The notes under the pieces are model-generated. The model was not told where the DNA came from and did not search any database. It saw nothing but the letters and a program-made list of their open reading frames with translations. Position numbers and translations under genes: made by a program. Below, piece by piece: positions 7,610 to 16,830 of a stretch of 20,000 nucleotides of DNA. Each line of letters begins with the position of its first letter. Position 1 is the first letter of the stretch. The DNA comes from Theodoxus fluviatilis (taxonomy: Eukaryota; Mollusca; Gastropoda; Cycloneritida; Neritidae), in contig JAWQFJ010001821.1 of NCBI GenBank assembly GCA_034096865.1, positions 110,170 to 130,169 on the forward strand, given 5' to 3'.

Positions 7610-7809
7610 ATGTCAATACCAGCAGTGAAACAGAAAGAAAAGTACATTGACAGTCTTGATAAGTTATCAAGACTTCGTTATGTTGATAAAATATCAGCTG
7701 TGGGAGGACTAGATCCGTATAAAATTGTTGACTGGTCGGACGATGTGATCACTATCTTCTGCAGCCAAACGAAGCAATCACGGCGACGTAAACGCCATCA
7801 TCAATACAG
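7610..7809 (+). CDS. candidate first exon, possibly N-terminus of a SWIM/YqaJ-type mobile-element protein
   Basis: An ATG in good context (A at -3) opens 66 codons reading MSIPAVKQKEKYIDSLDKL, then SRLRYVDKISAVGGLDPYKI and VDWSDD. It can end at a donor-like CAG|GTAGTG (exon end 7809, phase 2). The middle part recalls the N-terminal segment, roughly Y-x-x-K-(L/I)-x-x-I/V-G-G-x-DPY-x-I, of repeated animal proteins that continue into SWIM zinc-finger and YqaJ-like nuclease domains. That family link is from memory and unverified, and the last ~20 residues (Arg/His-rich) do not fit it, so the true donor may be earlier. It lies about 50 bp inside the inverted duplication and faces the THAP exon at 9075. 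No downstream exon was identified. Confidence 0.42.
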
Positions 7810-7828
7810 GTAGTGAAGAAGCAACAGT

Positions 7829-7853
7829 GGTGAGAGCAGCAGCAGCAGCAGCA
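7829..7853. repeat. short (AGC)n run
   Basis: Seven or so AGC units. The poly-Ala ORF across it (7827-8054) has no other protein-like features and is not called. Confidence 0.85.
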
Positions 7854-8808
7854 GTGACTATCACAAGTGGTGGGGATGCACATACAAAACTGAGCGAGCC
7901 TAAATTCCTTCGAGAACGAGCGACTGCTACTGCTATCGCCAGGGTCATCGTTCTTGCTAGCATCTCTCTGAGCCGGTTCACATTTTGCATCGAGTGCGAA
8001 AACCAAACCAAACAGCCCGCGAATCTCTCTCACAGGTTGCAAAACCGTGGATAGATTATCTCAATATTCTATCGATTGCGACTCGGTAACAGCCTCGCGG
8101 TGGATCGATCTGCACGGAGCATCGCGGCAGCGAGGAAATAGTTCAAGGATAGTCATCGAAAACTGCTGCGTATTAGAATATGCTTCCTCGATTTCTCTCT
8201 TAGACTACAGAACAATGTGCATCTCGTTTCTTCTCCAGTAAAATCTACATATCATCATATATGCACTGAAACCGCACTCGTGCCCGAGCGAAATTCGACG
8301 TTTGTTCTCAGCTCAACTGTCCATCTATATATTCGTAAACACGAGGGGGGGAAGAGGGGAATAGGAAAGACAAGAGAATTGCAACTGATCATATCCATAC
8401 GCTTATCCCTGCCCGCTGTACCTCGTTTCTTGGAAAATATTTAAACAATTCACAAATATCTGACAAAACAAACACTAAGCAACAAAGCATTTTCTGTGCA
8501 GTTAGAAAAGCAAACAACTTTTAACACCTTTACCCCCTACTGCTCTAGAGTGTGCTTTGTTGATTCAAGTTCAGATCCCCACGTACCCCATCCCACCCCA
8601 ATTGTATTAAAAATGTAAAGTAACCTAGTGCCCATGCTCAACTATGTGCACAGTCAAAAAATTGACATAGCCCTACACCTACATGTAGGCCTAAGTAAAA
8701 TAAACTGACCGTGTTGTTTGGCTAAAATGACTGACTTCTTCCTTGCTTCTCCAGCACTACTCAGAGGGCCAGCATTGTTTTATGTTGTTTTTACATTCCA
8801 CAATTATG
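7854..8808. other. spacer between the convergent exons, nothing firm
   Basis: No recognisable domain, RNA gene or element. Short ORFs on both strands lack motifs. If either flanking exon belongs to a real gene, this would be intronic sequence. Confidence 0.4.
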
Positions 8809-8852
8809 TTAGACCAAGTTCACCATAAGTGATTTCATGAAAACAAACTTAC

Positions 8853-9075
8853 CCTTGATGAAGTGTCTAGAACAAACGCGTGTCCAAGTGCGAACTGTCT
8901 TGTCTGTCACCTCCTTTCTGTTGATCTGTTTGATCCAAAGTCGTCTTCTTTTTGCTGTCAATTCGCGAATTTGTGACCCCTTGTTAGTAATCACTGTTGG
9001 AATCCTATGGTAGGACACAACATTCGTTCGTTTACTACTGTGGGAACAGCCAATCACACAGCAATCGTTCGTCAT
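8853..9075 (-). CDS. THAP (C2CH) zinc-finger domain first exon
   Basis: An ATG (9075-9073, A at -3) opens 74 codons ending at a consensus donor, AAGG|GTAAGT (exon end 8853, phase 1). Residues: CCVIGC at 5-10 (C-x3/4-C), YHRIP at 22-26 with the conserved Pro, a Lys/Arg cluster and the invariant Trp at 47 (RRRLWIKQI), and VCSRHF at 67-72 (C-x2-H then Phe). These are the THAP zinc ligands and core residues in the usual order and spacing, so a complete DNA-binding domain fits in one exon of about 75 residues. THAP domains are found in P-type transposases, in domesticated derivatives and in multi-copy mobile-element proteins. Which kind this is depends on downstream exons not seen. The upstream region is the right arm of the inverted duplication. 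Confidence 0.8.
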
Positions 9076-9109
9076 TGTGAAAATGAAACTTCAAAACAGG
9101 CGGCTGGCA

Positions 9110-9262
9110 GTGCATTCAGAGTAACGACCCTCCAGCAAACCCTCCAGGGGCGTGTACACAGAAAGTGATGACGCGAATCGGGAGAGGTCGATAGGGTCTT
9201 TGGTCTGAGTAAATTCGTCTCTCGAAATGTCATGAGACGTCATTCCAGCTACTTCGATGATA
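9110..9262. repeat. right arm of the inverted duplication (preserves the near-empty insertion site)
   Basis: Reverse-complement similarity to 5412-5520 joined to 7465-7560. The segment 9176-9209 reads straight through the place where the left arm is split by the TIR element at TA, apart from two extra bases on the left side. The arm sits between the THAP exon (minus strand) and the promoter-like sequence at 9282. Confidence 0.7.
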
Positions 9263-9281
9263 ATCTAGCGCATTCTCGTTG

Positions 9282-9319
9282 TTCTTCAAGTTTCCAGAAG
9301 CCTTTAAAGGCTATATAAG
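9282..9319 (+). promoter_or_regulatory. heat-shock-element-like array followed by TATA box
   Basis: TTC (9282), CAA (9287), TTC (9292) and GAA (9297) are phased every 5 bp. This gives a four-unit heat shock element with one mismatch and a perfect TTCCAGAA core. Thirteen bases later comes TATATAAG (9312-9319). The layout is that of an inducible animal promoter firing rightwards, although no gene was recognised downstream before the LINE tail at 9733. It may be the promoter of a mobile element. Confidence 0.45.
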
Positions 9320-9732
9320 GCGGTGTGGGCATGCGTGAGACAACGCGACGGAGAGACAAGTAAGAGCGCAGATTACAGCGATTTTGTCCTCACGGGATCG
9401 AGACCTGAGAGCGGAGTGCGTTTACAGCAAAGCTGATTACTGATGTGATTACTGATTTTGTCGCTGTGCATCGACCAGTGCGTGAATAACACATTTGAAA
9501 ACGACCACCGGATATTTTGGACTTTGACTTCCTGACGCAAGCTCGAAGAACCTCGTACAGACAGGGCTATTCGGAGGAGACAAGTCGCAGCTCGTGTATC
9601 TTCGTGTGCTAGAAGTTGTATCAGGGAAAACTTCGTCTCCTGTATTCAGTATCTCAAGTGTTTCATGATTTCCGTGCGTGTAACATGCTCTGAATGTGTG
9701 GCTTCTCACTGATAGTGTTTTTCCTGGCTGTC
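9320..9732. other. unassigned segment downstream of the HSE/TATA motifs
   Basis: No long ORF with recognisable motifs. It could be the 5' leader of a transcript from the 9312 TATA box or part of a repeat. No terminal repeats were seen. Confidence 0.35.
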
Positions 9733-10060
9733 ATCCGCGACAGGATGAGGAGAGCAGTTGGACAGTACAAAGACCTGCTCTCAATCGTGAAAAGCAGAAA
9801 GCTGCAGTGGTACGGTCACGTGTCAAGAGGCAGCGGGCTGGCCAAGACCATCCTGCAAGGTACCGTACCAGGTGGGAGAAGGAGAAGCAGGCAGAGAAAG
9901 AGGTGGGAAGACAACATCAAAGAGTGGACAGGCTTGACCTTTGCTGACTCACAGCGAGCCACATAGGATAAAAATCGACGGAGGAAGATTGTCCGAAAGT
10001 CATCAGTGGTGCCTCAACAACCCATCTCAGGGTTAAGAGACTGAACTAAACTGAACATCC
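9733..10060 (+). pseudogene. LINE 3' fragment (C-terminal RT-associated region)
   Basis: One frame from 9733 reads IRDRMRRAVGQYKDLLSIV, then KSRKLQWYGHVSRGSGLAKT, ILQGTVPGGRRRSRQRKRW and EDNIKEWTGLTFADSQRAT. A TAG (9964-9966) follows at a place where the family normally continues. The same frame then runs to KSSVVPQQP, LRD and a natural-looking stop at 10042-10044. This C-terminal block (KLxWYGHVSR, GGRRRGRQ-x-KRWEDNIKEWT) is a hallmark of abundant LINE copies in molluscs and other invertebrates. The fragment is 5'-truncated, lacks the reverse transcriptase core, and has one in-frame stop. The 3' end is a short CTGAACTAAACTGAAC tail. Confidence 0.85.
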
Positions 10061-12639
10061 GCTGGGAACGCCACATATTCCTGCGTCGTCATTCAGCGGG
10101 GGAAATGGAGGAGAACGCTGCGGATTTAGCAATTACTGCCGAATGACGCAAGTTACTATACATGCTGATGGGTGGAGTGAATTAAACTGTCTTAGCAAGA
10201 CACGTTTCAACGTCTGCGAGCACCGCTGAAACTGTGTCAGGGAAACAAACATTATTCTAAAGCAGGAAGGAAGACGCAACGTGTTTCTCTTGCGCGTGTA
10301 AGATGTGAATGACCTGCAGAACTCAGCACGCGAGAAAAGTACTCGTTGCAGTCGGAATGAAGGGGCAGAGTAGACATGGAGACAGTCATTACAGCCATTA
10401 TGGGTGAACACAGACTGACAATACCACTTACAAGATGGTGAGTCTGTCAGCTGTAACCTCTTGGCCAGCAAAATAACCACCTTTTCAAAGGATGAAGTAC
10501 AAAAAGCAAACTTCTGACGGTCTGCTCGTTTCACACCGCTTTGAAACATTCGTACTTTCTTTTTCTTCTAAATCTCGGTTCGAGAGGCTATCATTAAATC
10601 GAGGACATTTCGCTTCGACGTGCTTTCAAGCAAATTCACAGGGACTGCGTCAGAAAAAGTAAAAAGCCAGAGACATCATCTTTGTAAAGAAAAAAGTAGG
10701 CTACAATTAAAAGTGTGCGTATCACAACATTTAAAAACTTGCTCGTCATTATGTGTCACAAAGCATAAAGAAGAAATGGTTCTTGCATGCAAAAGATGAC
10801 TTTTTAAAGGTTCTTAATGACGTTTTCTAGATAGATGGACATAATCCCTTCTGATGATGCCAAGATCAGCTAACCTCACGTCTCCAGTATTTTGAGTGTG
10901 TTTTTTAAATAAATAATTAAGATAACCCAGGACAATGTAAATCATTATTTATGCTATGCATCTGACTCCTGACGATAATACCATTATTACGATATTGTCA
11001 AATTAACTAAAAGTTCCTGGTAACTTGCACATTTTTTTCATGAACCTTTTCTAGAGCCCTACAAAGGACTCTTACATCTTTATGAACTACCGGTATTTAA
11101 ATGTACACTCTCTTTTACAGATTATGCTTCAGTCTTTCAAAATAAGTGTGACAGGAACCGTCTATAAATACCGGATAACGATCACAGTAGCCACGAATCA
11201 GACCCCACTAATCAATGATGCTATTGAATCACTCTTCGCACCACAACTTTAGCCATTGTTCTACAATCACTGTTGTCGTCAAACTGTGATTGTCGTCCCT
11301 CTCATAGTTTAACCCTTTTGCTTTCCACAAAAGGAAGTCAGCTCTTCATTTTTAAAAAAGAACTTCAAGCAAACGTTAGAAAAATGAAGGCGGGAAAATC
11401 AGACGGCAATAAACGCTGCTGGTGATAGCAGGTTCTACAATCATCCTTTGCGTTTCCAGGTCTTACGTCATTGATTACACAGTCATGAATAGTAATATAC
11501 ATTCGGTCAGGGCATGTCACTCACATCTTAGATTAAAGTGCGCAGTTATATACTAGACTAGTCTCACGTGCAAAATACTACACTGACCGCACTATATTTT
11601 TCATCAAGCGCAGCATTCACGCCGAAAATGGCGAGGTAATTAGAAATAATATGCTCCATTTGGTCGTCTTGAAAGAACCATGCACAAAGCAAGCTTTATG
11701 CAACACCGAATTAGCTCCAAAGTCATTGACAAGCACGAACACCAGCCCTTCGAACCAATCGCGTGCATCGCTATTGCACAAGTAAAAATGGCATGGCTCT
11801 TCCGTGTACCTTTCTAAACGTCATCGACGACAACAGTAAAGTGAACAGGAAAGAGAACGACTGAATAGGAAAATGAGATTTTCTGTCCCAATAATGAATG
11901 AGGAAAAAAAGAGAGGTGAGCAGGGAAGCTCAGACTGCAAATTGAGCGACAGACACGCTGCAAAACAGGACAATAAAGGGAGCACGACAAGGAGCACAGA
12001 ACTGCGCTGTGCTTGTCAGGAGTGAGGCCCACAATGGGAGGACAGGGGAAAGCGCGGAACATTGTTGTCTACTTCAGACGCTTTCGGAGCCAAATCGGTC
12101 CAATACGCAGGGGAAAACTTTGGAGCTCTAACCCATAAAAACGTCCCTTTCGCATGGCGGAATGTTCAGGTTAGCGGACGAGAATAGGTCCCAAGTCACC
12201 CAAGGGAAAACGCTATTGGCCCAATGCGGTAACAGAAAAAGGTACTTTCTCGCGTGCGCTGCGAAGGAGTCCTTTTGATTGAGTGTCCTGGGGGACACGA
12301 ACAAATGCTGAAATAGCTTCTTTGTGACTTTTCTTTGGGAGTTTTGCTGTGATTGCGAAAGGTCAAAATAACATGCGGGAGTTGTATTGGTTATGTTAGT
12401 TTCAATAAATACTTCCACGTTAGCCTAGAGGCGATCAAAGGTCAAGTACACACGCATTTTCTCGATATGGAATCCTTCCACTTCCTCACTTCTGATTGCA
12501 TTCGTTTCAGGGCGGATGTTTAAAGGAGAGGTAATTTGATTGTACTGGCACAAAAGTCTGAAGTTTTCTGTACGTGTGATATGTAATGACAACTCTGTTG
12601 TCTGTCATGAGAGGTGTCCTGCCTATGTATCCGCACAAA
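10061..12639. other. long unassigned region
   Basis: About 2.6 kb with no recognisable gene. The longest open frame (minus strand, 10133-10549, 138 codons) has no known motif, no clear composition bias and no adjacent splice evidence. Minus-strand frames at 11814-12062 and 12128-12418 are similarly uninformative. Small inverted repeats occur, such as CCGGTATTTA (11090-11099) with its complement at 11165-11174. Confidence 0.5.
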
Positions 12640-12781
12640 AACACAACCCACACATACAAACAAACACATGAACACACAAATAAAAGGCACACACACATGC
12701 ACGCTCGCGCGCACGTACACATGCATACACACGCACGCTCACACACCCACACACAAGCAGGCACACTCACACAACACACTT

Positions 12782-12875
<94 letters not shown>
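12640..12875. repeat. compound (CA)n-(CT)n-(CA)n microsatellite
   Basis: Imperfect CA repeats to about 12777, a (CT)n run at about 12782-12805 and a clean (CA)n run to 12874. Open frames across it are artefacts. Confidence 0.95.
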
Positions 12876-12876
<1 letters not shown>

Positions 12877-12889
12877 TGCACCTTTTTGC

Positions 12890-12965
12890 CCGGTGCCCAT
12901 GGCTGAGTGATTACCAGAATTACTTTGAACCTAGAGTGGTATTGGGTCAGATTCTACCACATCAA
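12890..12965 (+). mobile_element. tRNA-derived SINE head or tRNA pseudogene
   Basis: TGGCTGAGTGA (12900-12910) matches a tRNA A box (TRGCnnAGnnGG). GGTCAGATTCT (12945-12955) resembles a B box with about three mismatches. The 34-nt spacing between them is tRNA-like. The text between (ACTTTGAACCTAGAGTGG) also resembles SINE heads I remember. No clover-leaf closes well enough for a functional tRNA. The SINE body and 3' tail are not defined. Confidence 0.45.
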
Positions 12966-13493
12966 GAACCTCTATATAAAAAAACTTCTCAAAATAGGAA
13001 GATCGGAACTGATACTGCTTTCACACTTGCACTTAGACAGATCTTCCTTGACTGAAGTCCCCGGATGTAGGTGTGACGCAGAGTATCGCAGATCGATCAC
13101 GTGACTATTTCACCCACTCGATGGCTACAGGGCTGCATCCCCACATCGATTGTCGGTGTCGTCACGACATCTCCACGTGGCTGTTTACGGCCTATCTTTC
13201 CGGAGCGCTCGAAAGCGACTCACCCACGCCCCAGCCAGTGACGTAAGCACAACGTCTCCAACACCCACTCGACTCGCTCACGTTAGCGCTCTTGACGCAG
13301 TCGTCTTCATCCGAAATGTAAGAAAGGCAAATGGGTAAGATGAGGAACACACACAACATGAGAGTGAACGAAACGAATGCACTAGACGGTATACCGAGAG
13401 CTTTGCTTTGTCAGTCTGGGAGGGGCGTTTTGAATACAAGTTGTTTGCAAGCAAACGATGGCGTCAGTTTGTCGCGACACGTATGGTCTTTCT
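12966..13493. other. unassigned spacer
   Basis: No supportable gene. It may include the body of the SINE-like element at its left end. Confidence 0.4.
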
Positions 13494-13495
13494 CC

Positions 13496-13531
<36 letters not shown>

Positions 13532-13576
13532 CGGTCTCTCTGTCTCTCTGTCTCTCGCTGTCCCTGTCTCTCTCTG

Positions 13577-13618
<42 letters not shown>
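13494..13618. repeat. poly-C and (TC)n microsatellite
   Basis: A C homopolymer of about 13 leads into a (TC)n array with TG-type interruptions. It abuts the truncated 5' end of the LINE at 13619. Confidence 0.95.
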
Positions 13619-13620
<2 letters not shown>

Positions 13621-15492
13621 GAGCAAAGTATTCCTTCATATTTTGAATCAAAGACTCCAGGCATGGGCAGATGAAAATGATATCATTGGTGAGGAGCAAG
13701 CTGGATGCAGGAGAGGCTATTCAACAATTGATAATATTTTAATATTATACTATGTCATACAGCGGTACCTTAGCAGACACAAGAAGATGTATGCGTTGTT
13801 TGTCGACTTCAAAAAAGCTTTTGACACTGTGAACAGACTTGCTCTCTGGGACATTTTGGATGGTTGTGGAGTCAGAGGTAAAATGCTTCAGATTCTGAAA
13901 GCAGTTTATAGCAAAGTAAAATGCAGTATTTGGTGCCAGGGCCAGGCATATGGGTGCTTTGAATGTCCCCGGGGGCTGAAACAGGGCTGTAAAATGTCTC
14001 CTTGACTATTTTCATACCTGGTTTCATACCTCAATGGTGAAATAGTTAGGAATGGAAAGCATGGTGTCCAGTTAGATCCCAATGGAGTTGAATTGTTTGT
14101 ATTGCTCTTTGTTGATGACAGTATGCTAATCTCTGATACAGTGCCTGGCCTATAGAATCAAATTAATAATTTAAAGGAGGCATCAGAGAGGCTTGGACTT
14201 CTTGTGAACACAGAGAAAACAAAAGTTGTTATTTTCAGGAATGGTGGTTATACAGCAGCACATGAAAGGTGGATGTTAGGTGATGCCAAACTAGAAATTG
14301 TCTCTGAGTATAAATATCTAGGGGTATCCTTGTCAACCAGGTTATGCACATACACTATGTTGTCTGGGATAGTTGCCAGAGCCAAATCTGCCCCTGTACA
14401 GGTCATCAAATCCCTAAGAAAACTCACTTGTGTAACTCCTGATATCCTGTACAAAATATTTTATGCCCAAATACAGCCAATTTTGTTATATGGCTCAGAA
14501 ATATGGGGCACTAATGACACTAGATGTATTGAAACTGTACATATGTTTGTGATGAAGTGGTTCCTTAACGTAGCAGCAAGAACTCCCAATGTAATGATCT
14601 ATGGGGACACAGGTAGATATCCATTAAATATCAATGCTGTACTCCGGACTGTAAAATATTGGTTGAAACTCCTGAAAATGGATCAGGACAGATATCCATA
14701 TCAAGTGTATATGTCAATGTACAAGTCTCTTGACACCGGTGCTCAAACCAACTGGGCTGCAGGTATTAAAAGTATTTTGTTGAAATACAACTTTGATGAA
14801 GAATGGGAAAACCAAATAGTTGATAATGAATCATCATTTATAAAGCTACTCAGAAGCAAAATGATTAATCAATATGTGAACCAATGGAAAAATCGTATTT
14901 ATGATTGCGACAGATATTCTTTTTATAGACTATTTAAACAGATTCATTGTACAGAACCATATCTTTACATACTGGATAAGAAGGTTTTTTGAGATATTTG
15001 GATCAGTTTTAGATTTGGCATAAGTGAACTTTTCTCACATAAGCACAGATACAGTGCTTCCAATTCTTCAGCTGGCTGTCCTGTGTGTATGGAATCAGAT
15101 GAAGATGAAAAACACTTTTTAGTACAATGTCCAGCCATGTATGATCTAAGAGAGAAGTACATTTCCCCATGTATACAGAATGATATCACTGATCCCATTA
15201 CATATCTTCTGTCAGCATGTGATGTAACCACTGTAAGAAATGTAGTGATGTATTTATACCATGCATTCCGACGAAGAGCTGAGGCTGCCTATATCTTCCT
15301 TGATTACAGAAATGATTTCGATTCTTGTTAGTGTTTACCGGTAGCTCTCGATGTAATCCTTGTTACTTGTCCATCATTTTAATTTGCTTTAGGTAAGTGA
15401 TACATTTGAAAGATTGTATACCCTGTAATATTTGTAGGCCTACTTTGCAATGGGCCTGAGGCCCCCGCAATAAACCTGTTCGTTTGTTCGTT
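13619..15492 (+). pseudogene. 5'-truncated LINE with reverse transcriptase and C-terminal zinc knuckle
   Basis: A single frame runs from 13619 to the stop at 15329-15331 with only three internal stops: TGA at 14003, TAG at 14153 and TGA at 14990. No frameshift was detected. RT motifs appear in order: [28 protein letters not shown]; motif A LFVDFKKAFDTVNR; motif B RGLKQGCKMSP; motif C FVDDS with the catalytic Asp pair; LLVNTEKTKVV; YKYLGVSL. A conserved LLYGSEIWG/GDTGRYPL region follows, then a CCHC-type knuckle CPVC-x8-H-x4-C at 15077-15130. The stops replace a Leu after SP and a Gln in the usual GLQNQINNL. The endonuclease and ORF1 are absent. The 3' UTR has a GGGCC-TGA-GGCCC hairpin (15452-15464), AATAAA (15469) and a TTCG/TTTG tail. 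The clade was not assigned. Confidence 0.92.
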
Positions 15493-15510
15493 CTCTCTCT
15501 CTCTCTCTCT

Positions 15511-15597
<87 letters not shown>

Positions 15598-15640
15598 TGT
15601 GTGTTTGTGTGTGTGCGCGCGCGCATGTGTGTATGTTTGG
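15493..15640. repeat. (CT)n-(GT)n microsatellite
   Basis: A (CT)n run (to about 15551) passes into (GT)n and GTGCGCGCGC variants. It starts immediately at the LINE 3' tail. Confidence 0.95.
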
Positions 15641-16362
15641 CTGACTTGAAAACTATCTCAATATAAGCGTCATTTTATATCACCCTCAGTCCCGCCAAAA
15701 CTCGAATCTCAGGTTGAAATAGTAGCATTCGCCTCATTTAACTTATCTTTAAAGTAAATCTTGCGAGGTGTTAGAATGCACTGCTATCCACGCATGCACA
15801 TCCGCAGTCTCACTGCACCTCCCTTCTGGTATTTAGCATACATCTTGCTCTCCAAAACTCTCCAGTCTCAGCGGATGAATGGTTGGATGGAGATGTACGG
15901 CCTATCAGCTTTTGTTGGCCTGTTATGGCCATTCATCACGAAAAACGCTAGGACTGGTTAGAGTGAAAGCAAGTCAAGTCACGATTTTCCTAGTTAAGCA
16001 TCTCTGTACGAAACGTGTAGGGAGACGCGGTGGGTCAATTCGTACCCCCAGCCCACAGGGGCGTCCAGCCTCTAATGCTCAGAGAACGCTGGCGACACTG
16101 ACAGAGCGGCCACATTTTCACCAAGCTGTGGAACGCAGGAGCCATCTAGAACACTGGAGGAAGTTCCGGTGGGAAATTACAGATCTCTCCAAGGCGATGA
16201 TGAAGCAACATCAGGCTGAGGCATACTTAACCAAAATAATTATTCACGTACTTCGCCTTGCAACTCGAAATGTTTCCACGGAGACAAGTCTTGTTTCCAT
16301 ATTTGCATAATCCAAGGTTTCGTATTCTTGTATAACCTTCTCCCTGGCTGTGTCTCAGCCAT
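15641..16362. other. unassigned spacer
   Basis: No recognisable gene. A plus-strand open frame at 15879-16310 (143 codons) has no motif I know and no splice or start support. Confidence 0.4.
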
Positions 16363-16474
16363 CAGCAGCAGCAGCAGCATCGTCGTTGTCGTCGTCGTCA
16401 TCATCGTCGTCATCGTCGTTATATCATTGTCATCATCGAGGTCAACATCATCGGTGTCATCGTCGTCATAATCG

Positions 16475-16510
<36 letters not shown>

Positions 16511-16511
16511 T

Positions 16512-16542
<31 letters not shown>

Positions 16543-16544
16543 TG

Positions 16545-16605
<61 letters not shown>

Positions 16606-16639
16606 GTGGTCGTCGTCGTCGTCGTCGTCGTCGTCATCG

Positions 16640-16694
<55 letters not shown>

Positions 16695-16713
16695 TATCAG
16701 CAGCAGCAGCATT

Positions 16714-16780
<67 letters not shown>

Positions 16781-16811
16781 CCATCATCATCGTCATCTTC
16801 ATCATCATCAT
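16363..16811. repeat. compound CAG / TCG / CAT trinucleotide array
   Basis: About 450 bp of trinucleotide repeats with blocks of CAG (16363-16377, 16521-16541, 16698-16709), TCG/CGT and CAT. Open frames (poly-His, poly-Ile, poly-Met) result from the repeat. Confidence 0.96.
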
Positions 16812-16830
16812 TCCTGCTGTTTCAGCAGGA
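16812..16830 (+). other. perfect 8-bp hairpin bordering the trinucleotide array
   Basis: TCCTGCTG-TTT-CAGCAGGA forms a perfect 8-bp stem with a 3-nt loop exactly where the CAT array ends. No T-run or other terminator context. Function unknown. Confidence 0.6.

Noticed and set aside
7827..8054. Plus-strand frame starting with poly-Ala.
   Set aside because: The Ala run is a short AGC repeat and the remainder shows no domain; it does not join in phase to the 7610 exon in any clear way.
9200..9700. Possible LTR of a retrotransposon (HSE, TATA and leader-like sequence).
   Set aside because: No second LTR, primer-binding site or polypurine tract was found, and the left arm copy is inverted, not direct.
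10133..10549. Minus-strand frame of 138 codons with many Cys.
   Set aside because: No recognisable domain or cysteine spacing, no splice or promoter support; a frame this long can occur by chance in 20 kb.
11090..11174. Small element between CCGGTATTTA and its inverted complement.
   Set aside because: A 10-bp inverted repeat with no clear target duplication can arise by chance in 20 kb.
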